Shown in pieces: positions 1-11,400 of a stretch of 64,000 bases of DNA; position 1 is the first letter of the stretch; each line of letters starts with the position of its first letter. The notes under the pieces are model-generated. The model searched no databases. It worked only from the letters and a program-made list of their open reading frames with translations, and was not told where the DNA came from. Both the position numbers and the translations under genes were made by a program. Source of the stretch: Fonsecaea monophora. Lineage: Eukaryota; Ascomycota; Eurotiomycetes; Chaetothyriales; Herpotrichiellaceae. The DNA lies in contig NW_019173935.1 in assembly GCF_001642475.1 (NCBI RefSeq), forward strand, positions 124,001 to 188,000. Reading direction: 5' to 3'.

Positions 1-581
1 CTGAAAGTCTAACAAGGAATTGCGGAAAACTTGGTTCCTGATTCTGGGTGTCAAGAGCTATGAGTACAGTTTGTTCGTTCACCATTGCCTACACCCCCTA
101 CCCCCTGGTACTCCTTAGAAGATAGTCAAGGTGCCAGGGTGCCTACGAGTAATACTCCGCTAGGTCCTGCATCTTGCTGCATGCTGTAGTACTCCCAGAG
201 GCGCATCCATCCTCAGAGCTTGTGCCTTTTTCTCGCTTCGTCACTGGCAACAGCGTCTCCACTTTCCGTCACTTCTCCAGCTTGACCTTTACTTGACCTT
301 CACTTCCCAAGTCAAAAAGCTTCCCACTTCCACCTTCCAGCAACTGCCTGACCCCTTTGACACATCCCATAAAACCGCGTGCGTCAACTCATTTCGCGCT
401 TCGACACTTGCTTTCTTCCTCTTTGCCACATCTCTCGACTTGGTCCTCTCCTTCTTTCCTGCCTTAACCCACGACCTCTCGACGTCGTCGTCACATACGG
501 TGCATCATCTTACTGATCACACCCTTTACGTCGCGTAACTCTCAACTTCATTCACGGGCCTTGATTCCCTCGTCCTCAACC
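1..581 (+). promoter_or_regulatory. Upstream region of the CFEM gene
   Basis: No gene is supported here. The stretch from about 230 to 580 is rich in C and T on the plus strand (for example the cytosine/thymine runs around 400-480), which is usual for the core promoter and 5' leader of filamentous-fungus genes, and it leads straight to the ATG at 582. An 81-codon open frame inside it (293-538) is of low-complexity composition and I do not call it a gene. Confidence 0.5.
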
Positions 582-1738
582 ATGAAGACCCTCATCATCG
601 CTGCTGCTCTTGTTGGCGCAAGTTTCGCGCAGACACTGGCCGACTTGCCACAATGCGGTGTGAGTATCTCGTACTCCAAACTGTCTTGATCAGAATTTTG
701 GCTGACATGTCTTCCAGCAAGTGTGTTTCAATAACATGATCGCGCAAGCTGCTACCCTCGGTTGCCCTGAAGTTAATGGATCGCCTGATGTCGTCTGCCT
801 CTGCAAGAACTCTGACTTCAGCTATGGCCTCCACGACTGCTCCGCTGAATCATGCCCTGTCGGTACCGATATCTCGTCAGTTCTTACCTATGGTCAAAAC
901 TACTGCAGCAATGGTGAGTAAAGATAGACTGTGGGACAAAGACGGACAATTGTACTGATGACTGTTAGCTGCTGCTTCCGCATCCAGTGCCGGTAGCTCG
1001 GTCGGTGCTCTCTCTGGTACCTCTGCCTTGACTGTGGGTGGTGCGACGGCCACTGGCGCTAGTGATGCCACTGCTACTGGCACTAGTGGAGGAAGTGCTT
1101 CTGGCTCTGGTGCTTCAGGTTCTGGCTCTGGCGAATCCACTCCAATTTCTACCGAGACGCTCTTTTCGACCTTCACTTCCGATGGCAGCACCATCACCAC
1201 CGCTGTTGGCACATCCACCATCTTTGGTGCTGCTGGCGGATCAGGTGGCAGTGGCGCCTCTTCGACTCCTGTTTCGACCGAGACTCTGTTTTCAACTGGC
1301 ACCGACAGTGCAGGCAGCACCTTCACCACCGCCGTGGGCACGTCCACCATCTTTAGCGCAGTTGGAGCCGGGGTAAGTAACATCGATCTGCAAAACGTCT
1401 TCAATCCCAGAATCACTGACGGGTTCTAGTCTGCATCATCGGGCGCCTCTGGCGCGAGCGCATCGGCCTCGTCCCTCTCAGCGTCTCTGTCTTCCCAAGC
1501 TTCATCGGCATCCTCTGCTGCCTCGAGCGCTGCATCCTCCGCTGAAGCTTCTGCATCGTCTATTGCCAGCTCTGCGTCTTCACGTCTGTCCAGCGCTACG
1601 GGTTCAGCCGCGTCCGGTGCATCATCGGCTGCTTCTTCGGCGGCATCTGACGCGACTGGTGCGGCCATGCCAGTGGCAACAGTGGCAGTCAACGGTCTGG
1701 CTGGCATTGCAGGTCTGGCTGCCATCATGATGCTGTGA
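582..1738 (+). CDS. CFEM-domain, probably GPI-anchored cell-surface protein
   Basis: Predicted 328-aa protein from four exons: 582-659, 718-913, 969-1372 and 1430-1738; all joins keep frame and use GT...AG introns of 55-58 bp. Residues 1 to about 17 form a signal peptide (MKTLIIAAALVGASFAQ). The CFEM domain follows, with eight cysteines in the expected order, including the CLC pair and a final YC. After it comes a long Ser/Gly/Ala/Thr-rich stalk with two copies of a unit containing STETLFST and AVGTSTIF, then an Ala/Ser-rich segment. The C-terminus is hydrophobic (AVNGLAGIAGLAAIMML) after a small-residue stretch, as expected of a GPI-attachment signal. CFEM proteins act at the fungal surface, in haem or iron capture, wall structure or host contact; which of these applies here is not visible. 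The intact domain and membrane signals make the class call strong. Confidence 0.92.
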
Positions 1739-3034
1739 ATGAAAAAATAACTTGATCCATATTTGGGTCGGGTAGGAGGGTTGATAAAAAATTTCCGATT
1801 TGTTTCCACATCACTGTTGATACCCACATTCGAATGGCGCGACTTGTATCCCACTGCACCAGGCAGGGAAAAAGAACAATCGGCGGGCAGAATCTCAGCG
1901 CAATTGACTTGTTCATGGTCACCGCAGCGTGCCTATTGATGCGTAACGGATTTTACGGACAAACCAACGGTACCTTTTAGCACGAGCATGGAGCTTTCAG
2001 TGTAATAGGCCCGATGGAACGGGCTGATAGCTAATACATTATGTATTGAACTCGAGACAGAAATGCTTTCACGAGAGCAAGTGTAAAGTGATTTGTAGTC
2101 GTGCGCAGGAGCCAAATTCGCTTCCAAAGCCGAAGCATCCGGGCCCCTTTGTACCAGATGTGGCATGGATCATGGGTGTCCAAGATAGCCTAGCAGAATT
2201 GCCATTGGCACGCTTACCTTGGGAGAAGAATCTCCACTTGTGCGATAACATACGAGCATTCTCGTAAACTAGTCCGTCTTTTATCCCATCGTCCTAATAT
2301 TGAGACGACCTTGCCCAATTTGCCAGTAGAGTTCATGTGGCATGTATCTCGGTATGTACTTCATATACAAACAATTACAGGCCTCAAGTGTGTATCCGAG
2401 GTATGTATGTATCGACGCAAAATATCACAACTACAAAGCACAAGTCCGGTGTGAGGTGCACATGTACTCGAAATATGTTCGAGGCAGATATGTTGCTATT
2501 GTATTACAATTCCTTTTCAGCCCGGCCAGCCAGCCAAAACAGCGTTCGTTGGATATGATGATACATAGATGTATCTAGCTAGATACATACACGGTTCTGG
2601 AGGGAAAAAGGGGAAGACCTGCACTTTGTCTGAAATTGAGCGACTTTGTTGGCTTTGGGACTTGGGGGTATGGGGTTTTAGGATTCGGGCCTACTCGTTA
2701 GGGGTGGGTGGCTGTTGCGAGGATAACATATACATATCATGAACTCACAAGAGCATACAGCACCGAAACCCCGCCCGCGGAGGGGGAGGGAAGAGAATAG
2801 AGTCGAGAGAGGGCCAGGCACTTGAATCCCACACGGATGCTCATCTTCTCATGCTCTCATGTTCACGCTTTGAAAGAGAATTGGTCCTTCACGAAAGAAA
2901 CTCCTTTGACATTTTATATTGGTGGCAGAGGGGGTATCATTATTACACGTTGCGTCAAACTCAAGGACGATCGAGAAGAGCAGTACATCGTGTGGTACTA
3001 GCAGCGCAACTCACATACTCACTCACCCACTCAC
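1739..3034. other. Intergenic region between convergent genes
   Basis: This 1.3 kb lies between the 3' ends of the CFEM gene and the BSD-domain gene. Open frames are short and have no protein-like features. It contains a perfect 20-bp palindrome at 2569-2588, an A/T-rich poorly coding middle part and a run of short ACTC repeats near 3012-3035. I see no tRNA or other RNA gene. Confidence 0.5.
2569..2588. repeat. Perfect 20-bp palindrome
   Basis: Positions 2569-2578 are the exact reverse complement of 2579-2588, centred on TCTAGCTAGA. It lies in the 3' intergenic region of two convergent genes. It could be a chance palindrome, a short hairpin in either transcript's 3' region, or a protein-binding site; nothing nearby decides between these. 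Confidence 0.6.
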
Positions 3035-4410
3035 TCACTCCCAATCCTCTTCGTCACTCTCCTCCTCGACCTTGCTGGTGGGCGACCGGCCGATGTCGTC
3101 TTTCGGACTTCCCGGTGCCCGGCTGTTCGCTCCACTGACGAGGTCATAGCTGGCGTCGCTGTCGGCCACGGACTTTTCGTCGTGAGATCGGCGGCCTTCG
3201 GGCTTGAGTGAGCTCGGGTCCGCCGATGCAGGTGTCTGGTGTATCGTGGTGGAGGAGTCGTTGGTGTTCTGAGCAACGAGGACTTTGGGCACGGCTTCGT
3301 TTCGTAGCTGGGGAGTCGAGGCAGCTGCTGGTTCCTCATCACTGTCCTCGTCCCAGCCGACCTCCTCTGTTTCGTGTGCAGATGCTATGATCGACCGATT
3401 AGCGGAGTTTCTTCAACGGCGACATCTGTTGTCAACATCTCTGCCTTACCTTTGAGAAGTTCCTTTCTCTTTTCTTCCTGTGTCTCCACTACGTGTCTCA
3501 AGAAATAGTACCTCGTCCAGAAATCCTTGTACTCGACCTTCTCCGGCACAAGCTGCTCCATGGTGCTTCTCAGCTCCCTGTACTTGTCAAGGTCTTCTGC
3601 AATGCGGGCGGTCATCTTGTCGATATCGAACCCTTCTCTAAAGTCGTCCCACTGGTTCCCCGCTCCGCTGGGGTCTTGGGTGAAGCTCGTCACCGTCGTG
3701 TGGATGACATGTAGCTGCGCATCGAATCTGCTCGTGTGGATGACTCTTTTGCCAGAAGTAGGGTCTCTGCTTTCAAAAAGCACCTCACTAGCCTGGCGAT
3801 TGCCAGTGGCAGCGTCGTCGTCGTCAGGAGCAGTTACCGACACGGCGTCCCGCAGAAAGTTTCGGATATTTGTGCCGAATCTCAAGAGTGCCTCGTCGGC
3901 AGCGTCCTCTGCTCGCTGCACGTCCTTCAGCCTCTTCGCGGCCTCCGTTCTGAATCGCTCAAGAAAGGTCTCCGTCTCTTGAATTGTCTTGTTCTGCTCG
4001 CTTTCTTTGCCGGCGCTGGATGATTCTGCATCCGCGTCTGCGTCCCGGCTCGAATCGTTCTCTCCCTCCTTTTGTTCTGCACCGAACCCCAACCCCTTGA
4101 CGCCCTTCACGCGCAAGGCTTCCATGTCGACTGCCATTTCAGCTGCCTCCTTCTTCGCCTCCTCGTATAGACTCTCCCCTTGTTTTCTGACATTCCCCCA
4201 GAAACCACCCAGTTTGACGCCCCATTGTGAGTTGGAAAACGCCTTGAAGGTCTCCTGAAACTCTGACTGGAGACTTTGTCGAGGAGAGGTGGTCTTTGGC
4301 GTCGAGGTATCATTGGTGTCTGACGAGGTATTCGTTGCAGGTGTAGGAGTAGTGGCGCGGTCTCCCGCGATGTAAGCTTGTTCGGCAATATGATCGTATG
4401 CAAGATCCAT
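3035..4410 (-). CDS. BSD-domain protein
   Basis: Predicted 436-aa protein from two exons (4410-3450 and 3384-3035); the 65-bp intron has a GTAAGG donor and an AG acceptor and the join keeps frame. The N-terminal third is Thr/Pro-rich followed by a segment that begins around a conserved-looking SQWGVKLGGFWGNVRKQGES, with helical, Lys/Glu-rich sequence after it. The BSD domain lies near residues 230-310; its hallmark adjacent Phe-Trp is in the sequence DFWTRYYFLRH. The C-terminus is disordered and acidic, with EEVGWDEDSDEE and a final acidic EEDWE. BSD domains occur in TFIIH p62, in synapse-associated proteins and in uncharacterised fungal proteins; this architecture matches the last group, so a precise function cannot be given. 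The exon 2 acidic motif supports the splice choice. Confidence 0.88.
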
Positions 4411-5124
4411 AGTTGTTGGGAGGGAAGTGTGGTCAATGCGAGGTTGTGGAGAGGGGTAAGAAGACGAGCGGACCGGCGAGGTTGGCCTCTGTTGCTGTAG
4501 AACGACTGTACGAGGGGGTACGTAGCGACCGTATGTCTAGGAAAGAGGGCGAACTTCAGCTGCTGTGTCAGGGGTGGTGACTGACGAGACACGAGTTCTT
4601 TGACATGCGCGTGCAGGGAGGTTGGAGTGATGATCAAGGGGGGAATTCGTCGATGACGGTCACCGATCCAGGAACCACGTTAAGCACGTGCGGTGTACTC
4701 GGTAATGGTCACATTAACTTAATTCTGCCGTCTGACAAGAAATGGTTGAGTACAGTCTCAGCGAGCCTACGCCATCATCGGAGGAATTCCACCCAGTCAG
4801 ACAAGGCCCAAGAGCATATTCAGGTGCATACATATACCTCGTACTACTTCTCCGCTCACAAGATGCCCCTGTGTCTCGCGTCTCGTACCGAACCTGCAAA
4901 TCTCTGAGACAGGTGCAGGCGGCGAGGTTGTTAGAGACATTCTCAATCGAGAAAAAGGCGACGACTGGCTTGAATAGATCGGTTACATTGTATGCCCTAT
5001 TCAATTCCCTTGCCGTCTCCTCATGTACCTCGTTTTCCATTGTTCGTTCTTTTGGAATACATGGACCAACTCACGGAAGGGAGGTCACCTCGTGTCATGA
5101 CATTCGTAGTATTCCTTTTTTGGT
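4411..5124 (-). promoter_or_regulatory. Upstream region of the BSD-domain gene
   Basis: This 714-bp stretch separates the BSD gene start from the 3' end of the DNA ligase gene. It holds several short overlapping open frames on both strands, none with a recognisable domain or splice context. It is taken as the BSD-gene promoter plus the ligase 3' region. Confidence 0.45.
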
Positions 5125-7748
5125 TTAATACTCAAAGTCGTCATCCACTCCAGTCTTGCCCGACTGTTCCTTCTGCACCACCTCCTGTTTCCTGTACATC
5201 TCTGCTACGTCCGCACTTGTTGTCGCCTCTTCCGGCTTCTTGTCGTCTCTTCGCTGGATGAACCGGGGAAATCTGAGGCTTATTCCGTTCTTGCCGCCCA
5301 TCTCCTCAATTGCGGCCCGGTATCTGGGACTCAACGTAAGATCCGCAGTCTTCACTTCCCAGACATGCCGCGGCTCGAACCAAACATCTGGCTGGTCATT
5401 TTTGACGGTCGAATGAGAGTAGAAGGGTTTAGGGCGCTCAATCACTATTTCGGAGAGCTCCTTGGCGAGCTCCTCGAGCAGGGACTCAGAGAAACCGGTG
5501 CCAATATTGCAAACCGTTTCGAAATTTTGGGTCTCTGGATTGTATGCGGCAAGAAGGAAAGCACCATACCAGGATGTGCGCTTACCTTTGCCGTGGTAAG
5601 CCCCTAGAACCACAAGATCCAGAGAGTCACCTGTGGTAGAGAGATAGTCCTTCTTCACTTTGAGCCAGTTTCTCGAGCGTTTCGAAGGCTCGTAAGCCGA
5701 TTCTTCCGTGTCGAGCATCTTCACCATCAAGCCTTCGCAAGATGCTTTGACAGCATCATCGAGTAGATGCTGAATCTCTTCGACATCCTTGGCATCGCCG
5801 TATTGGGCAAATTGGAATTCGCCGTCTACTGGCACGAAGGCGTCATGTAGTAAGTCTCGTCTCTCACGGAATGTTTTCTGCACAAGCGCTTCACCGTTAT
5901 AAAAGAGCATGTCGAAGGCAAAGACACAGACTTTGACCGTGACCTCAGATGTCTTGACATCTTTGCGCTTCCGGGTCATAAGTTGCTGGAACGGTAGGAT
6001 TTTCTTGTTTTGAGGATCCCAGGCGACGGTTTCACAGTCCAGCACAAAACTCTTCGTTGTGGGCTTGATCCACGTATTGAGTTTCTCCAGGATGTCGGGG
6101 TACTTTTTGGACAGATCCTCAGAGTTCCTCGAGAACACGGCTGCCAGACCTTTGAATGCCTTTGGATCTTTGGTCAGTGTATTCTGCGCCGCTGGGTATT
6201 CGGAAATGGCTTCCGGGGCAATGTAGTGGATCTGAGAACGCTCCCCATCGTATTTATATTCGCATGTGAAGGTTTTGCCCTCGAAGCGGTCAAGCACCTC
6301 AGTGATTGCCTTGGTTGGTTTGGCAAGCATGGGCTTCAGGGGCACCCCTGGCTGCAACTTGCACGTCTCGTGTAAGTGGAAAATGCCATGTTCCAGCATT
6401 GCTGGAATGATGACTTCGTATGAGGGCAGCTGGCTGTAAACCATTTTCAAGGCAGCTTCTCCCTGCGCCAATTGATCCGTAGTAGGAACCTTGCCCTCCT
6501 TCGTCGCCTCGTGAGTGACGACGGCCTGTGCCAATGCAATGATGACTGTTTTCTCCGCAAGGCCCAGTCTCAATTTTCCTTCCAGGAAACGAACCAAGAA
6601 TTTGGCTTCGGAAGGACCTCCTTTGTCCTTGGTGATATCGACGGTTTTACTCGTGGATGAGACATCTGCAGATGCCATGAGTTTATTGATGGCTCGAACT
6701 TTCTGATCTTGTGAACCTTGCCCTTCCATCTTGGCAATATCGAGTAATCCCTGATGGACACCACGGACAGTCAGCGGTTTGGGTTTGAACATCTGGCTCT
6801 GCTTAGATTTGCTCTTGGCTGCAACCAGACCGAGGTCACCAATCTTTTGGTGATCCGCCTTAATGACCGATAACGAGCGGCCAGAACTCTCTCCGATGGC
6901 TTTCATGATCAGCGATTCCCCTATTCCAAGTTCGATGCCAGCGTAGTCGGCGGCGAGCTTGTTCAGCATAAGTTGAATCGTAGGCAGGAGATCTTGTGGG
7001 GTCAATCGGAGTACTTGCTGGAGAAAGGCTGAACAGTAGGCCGTGATCTGGAGACGTTTGGTAGTGAGTTCGATCAAAGAAAAGGTTGTACACAGTGCCG
7101 CGTATGGTACGGGCTCACCGGCCTTCCAATCAGGATAAGGATCTTTCCCTGTTGATTTAATGGTGGCTTGAATTTTGGCCACTTGCTTTTTGTCAACCTT
7201 GGGGTTCTCATCTTCACTTGCAGAGACATCATCTTCAGCTTCTGATACACTGCTAGCACGATCTGATGGTTCTGGTTCCTCTTGTTGTGGCTTGACCGGT
7301 TTCGAAGACGTCTTTTCGGTGTCGGGGTCGGAATCCGTTCTTGAGACACCATTTGTCTTTGGCGATGCCTTGGGCTTATCTTTGGACGCAGAATTTCGCC
7401 TCCGTCTCTTGACCACAGGCTCATCATCAGATTCCTCGTCCTCTTCTGTGGACTCTAGCTTGTGCTTTCTGCTCGGGGAAGTGTTGCTTTCTCCCTTGTT
7501 ATTCTCGACGTCGTCCGCCTGTCCTTTTTCCGGATCTAGAGTCACATCATTCTCCTCTTTGGGTGGATCGTCCTCCTTTTTACCATTGGGAGTTGACTTT
7601 TGGTTGAACGAGAGAGTAGACTGGGTTTTTGATTTGTTGCCGTTCTGTTTGCTCCCGAGGAATTTACTGCAGAGGTTAGTGCCGGCTTCTCATTACAGGG
7701 AAAATGATTGCGGGCTCACCCAAGGGTCGACTGCCTCCCTTGTGTCAT
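5125..7748 (-). CDS. CDC9: DNA ligase I, ATP-dependent
   Basis: Predicted 856-aa protein. Exon 1 is tiny (7748-7720) and encodes MTQGRQSTLG; exon 2 is 7666-5125. The join creates QSTLGKFL, a PCNA-interacting (PIP-type) motif at the extreme N-terminus, as known for ligase I enzymes, which supports both the small exon and the start. An acidic, lysine-rich nuclear region with a KRRRRN cluster follows (about residues 20-170), then the helical DNA-binding domain, then the nucleotidyltransferase core. The adenylated lysine is in CEYKYDGERSQIHY at about residue 481, and the OB-fold domain ends with the family-typical RFPRFIQRRDDKKPEEAT. The enzyme seals Okazaki fragments and repair nicks in the nucleus. 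An ACGCGT element lies 263 bp upstream of the ATG. Length and motif order match the family. Confidence 0.96.
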
Positions 7749-8483
7749 ATTGGGCTTTGGCCGTAGGTCGAGAGATCTGGAGTTGAATGTAACAGCGCGA
7801 AACTCGTGATTGACCAGGAGAAGCGGAGGATAGGACCGGGACAAGAATCTGAGGTGGAATGAAAATTGAGACAGTGAGTTCCTGAAAATCGCCTGAGGTC
7901 CGAGGACGCAACTTAATGGCGTCAATTTCATCCAGGTGAAGTTTGTAGTTGTAGCAGTCACCTGCGTAGTCGAGATCTCAGTATAGCAAGAAGGAACGAG
8001 CGCGTCGTTGACGCGTGGGGTAATTAAGGCGATTAATTAATTCGCGTTTGTGACGATTTTAAATGACGTCGTGCGTGTGCGATGTGCAGACAGTTGGGGC
8101 GGAGTGCCGGATGCCTGCTGTGCCTGTTGAGCCACGTGTGTACCTACGTAGATACCTGGGCAAAAGCAGAAATAGGCACAAGCTTCCAGGGCTCGCCAGC
8201 TACAATGTAGCATGCAGTTCGTCCATTCAAAATAGATCAGAAAAGATACTTACCATGTCCGATCCCTTTACTCTCACTATCTAATATCAGAATTGCACAG
8301 GATCCAGATCCCTGATCAATTTACAGTATAGCAGATACTGGCGTGGCTAACGCAGTTCAAATCCAACTCATGGCTGTCTGTACCACTCCATATCGACACA
8401 CCACCCCATGTCAGCCTGAACAGGCACCGTCTTACTGCCTCGCTCGACCTTTCGACCTTTTCTACCCGCCGACCTCAGCCATG
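7749..8483. promoter_or_regulatory. DNA ligase promoter and STAND-gene 3' region
   Basis: About 735 bp without a supportable gene. The part near 7980-8060 includes an ACGCGT element and an AT-rich TTAATTAA stretch and is the likely ligase promoter; the part nearer 8300-8480 would be the 3' region of the STAND gene, which ends at 8484. Confidence 0.5.
8011..8016. promoter_or_regulatory. MCB-type element (ACGCGT) upstream of DNA ligase
   Basis: The palindromic hexamer ACGCGT is the core of the MluI cell-cycle box bound by MBF in yeasts, where CDC9 is a known S-phase target. It lies 263 bp upstream of the ligase start codon. A single hexamer occurs by chance about every 4 kb, so this is suggestive only. 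Confidence 0.45.
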
Positions 8484-11400
8484 TCAGCGTCCTCGGGGAC
8501 TTTCCTCTGTGTTAGAGTCACTTGTATCGATGTCGTTATGTTCTTCCCTCTGCGGTTCTCCTTCAGACTGGCCTCGATTTGAGTCCTCATCATCATATTC
8601 AGTACTATCGTAGTCGTACTCCTCTCCTCTGTCGGTAAACAGGTGACTCGGATGAACAATCTCCTTCGACCGGTAGCACTTGAAGCATAGGAAAAACCCT
8701 CCGCATAGATCACATCGGTAATACACTCCGACCACAAGCTACGGCGTTGTCTCCTTTGTCAGCAAACATCTTTGGTCGTGCATTGAACTTGGGTAAATAG
8801 GGGGGCAATGGACTTGGGGTCATCACTTACGATCAAACATGAGTCGCAGTAGTAATTTTCGCTACAAGGTTTGGCTCTTCTCGCATGCCGTGACGAACTG
8901 TCCCAAGTTCGATTCAATGCGGCGGCACGCAACTCCAGGAAATCGATGATACTGGAGGGCAGGTTGTAGTGGTTCGCGAGCTTCAGCGCTGTCCACTTCC
9001 GGTCAAGGCCCAGACCTTCCGCGAAGAGATCTGCCCCGTGGTGGAGCAGTTCTTCGAGGATCTCTTGTCTGTTATCAGACTGGGCATCCCAGAAAGTGCA
9101 TTTTCGCATGGCCCAGAGGAGCGGTGGCCATTGATCTCTGTCCTTGGAGTTGACAACATCCAGACCTCTCTCTCTGGCCTTGTCTAAGACATACCGAACT
9201 AGATCGAGACGACCGCTGACAACCGCGAGATGGAGAGCGCCCCTGCCCATCTTGTCAGGTTCGAAAAGCTGCGCGCCATGTTCAGGTCGGCACAGCAGCT
9301 CCACCCGGTCGATCGATCGGTAGAGAGCATAGTGGATAGCCTGGCGGCCGACCCTGTCAACGCTGTTGACCTTTGCGCCCCTTTCCAACAGCAGCCTTAT
9401 CACTTCCATGGTGCCGCTGAGGACCGCCACGCTCAGGGGCCCTCCCCACCAGTTGCTTGTCAGATTGGCGTCGGCCGTGTCCTCGGCGTCGTCAAGCAGG
9501 TACTTGATGATGCTATCTTTTTCTGGGCCCGGGTCGCGCAGCAGCGCCGCTTGAAGTGGCGTGCCGTTAACACCCGGATGGACGATGTTGGTGTCTGCGC
9601 CATGTTTGCACAGGAGCTTGACCATATCCAAGGATGCCATCCGGCAGGCACGTATGAGCGGCCCACCATGTGGACCGCCAGTAATGTTGATTCTCGCGCC
9701 CTTGAGGATCAGGTACCGAGCGATCTCCAAGTTATCTTGCCATGCCGCACTGCAAAGAGCCGTGTAGCCGTCATTGCTGGCGCTTTCTAGATCGGCTCCT
9801 CTATTGACAAACGCTTTGACAATTGACTCATCGTCTTCACGGCGGGTGAGGAGAACGGCTCGATTCAAGACCGAGTAACCGTACACGTCCTTGGCCTTCT
9901 CCAGATCCAGGTTGAACTCTAGCAGCATTTTCACAATGTCTTTTGCACCGCCATTGACGGCATTCATAAGTTCCTCGCAGCCCTGCGAAGGAAGGTTCCG
10001 AGGATCTGCCCCCGCGCTCAAGAGGCGGCCGACGCATCGAGTGTTCAGTTTGGAGACGGCCGCGCTCAAAGCCTCCTGTATGGCATCGGGGTTGATTCTT
10101 TGTCTGTGCTCGAGTAGTGCCTCGAGAACCTCTTCTTTATCCCATTTTGCTGCATAATAGAGACAAGTCCATCCATTCTTTGTCTTAGCATTGATGTCTG
10201 CTCCCTTTTGGATCAACAAACGTGTGGTAGTTGCATCGTCGTAGGCAGCATGAATCGGCCGCCAATCACCATCATCGTCTAGCACCTCTAGGTCTGCTCC
10301 CGCCTCGATCAGAATGCGAGCAATGCCAGAGCATCGAGCATATACCGCGCGAAATAACGGAGTGGCACCATTCCAATCTCGCTTGTCGAGCGGCGCTCCC
10401 TCGCGGACAAGCAGGCGCAAGGTTTCTTCTCGTTGTTGCGCCACCGCGACATGGATAGCGTCCTCAAGCATCTGGGCATGCTCTTCCGGAGAGCAGTGTT
10501 CACGGCTAGCGGCGAGGATCGCGTCGATGGCTTGTAAGTCCCAGTCCAATACGATGCCACACTCGAGCAATTGGTCATAGGCACCCCCTGCGAGTGCCCC
10601 CTCGGCCTTTAGCATGTCACCATATGCCAGTGAGAACCCAGACTCAATTGCGCTCTTCAAAGCGTTGAGGAAACTGTTCTCCTCCGGATTGACAAGGTCC
10701 CTGATATGGCTCCAGAGAACGTTCCAGCACTTGTGGCGTTTCATGGTGATTACTGCAGTCACCCAATCCACGACAGCTTCCTCCTCGAACTCTGCCTGTT
10801 TTAAAGCCGTCAAGACCTGGTCCAAGATACGATGATGTCCGAATTTGATCGCAAGCGCCGCACACGCTTCAAACACGTCTGCCACGTCAGCCACCTCGGA
10901 ACGAAACACAGCGGCCTTGGTCAATAGGTCGACAATTTCAGTATGCCCGAATTTACAGGCAAGTTCCAGAGCCGTCTCCTTGTGTTCAGTCTTGAAGAAA
11001 ATGTCATCATAGTTGACAAGGAGTTCTGCTGCCTCGAGATTGCCTCTGGAACAGGCGTGCTGCAGAGCAGTCAGTCCAGCAACCGTCGCATTCTGTTGGT
11101 CTGTCTCGATTGTCAGAGGTAGAATCTCTTTCACAACAGTGGTCTCCCCAAGCGATGATGCTCGACACAGGAGGAGAGTTGGGTCTTGAACGTTCTCCAG
11201 GTTTCGAAGACCAAGGCTGATCAATTCCGTCGCTGCTTTTCGATTGCCTAACTGGATGGCGGCAAGCATCACATTATCCCAAGAATCAGGAAGAGCGCCT
11301 AGCTTCTCGATGACTCCCAGAGCAGTCTCCAGCTCACCGTTTCCCGCTGCCGCTTCAACTGATTGGATGAGCCTGTGGTAAAGCAGACCATCAGACGTTT

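Noticed and set aside
877..1416. Minus-strand frame of 179 codons opposite the CFEM gene
   Set aside because: It is the antisense of the repetitive Ser/Gly/Thr stalk, has biased Pro/Val/Glu composition and no domain; the plus strand has a complete spliced gene.
4605..5128. Overlapping plus-strand frames upstream of the BSD gene
   Set aside because: Frames of 89-128 codons without protein-like composition or splice partners; better explained as promoter and 3' region.
7175..7786. Plus-strand frame of 203 codons opposite the DNA ligase N-terminus
   Set aside because: It mirrors the low-complexity acidic region of the ligase and runs across its intron; Ser/Leu-rich with no motif.
8340..8380. 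GTTCAAATCC, like a tRNA B box
   Set aside because: No A box at the right spacing and no cloverleaf can be folded around it.
8484..8735. A separate small gene starting with VVGVYYRCDLCGG
   Set aside because: It has no ATG and supplies only the second half of a ZZ finger; the join with the preceding exon completes the finger in frame.
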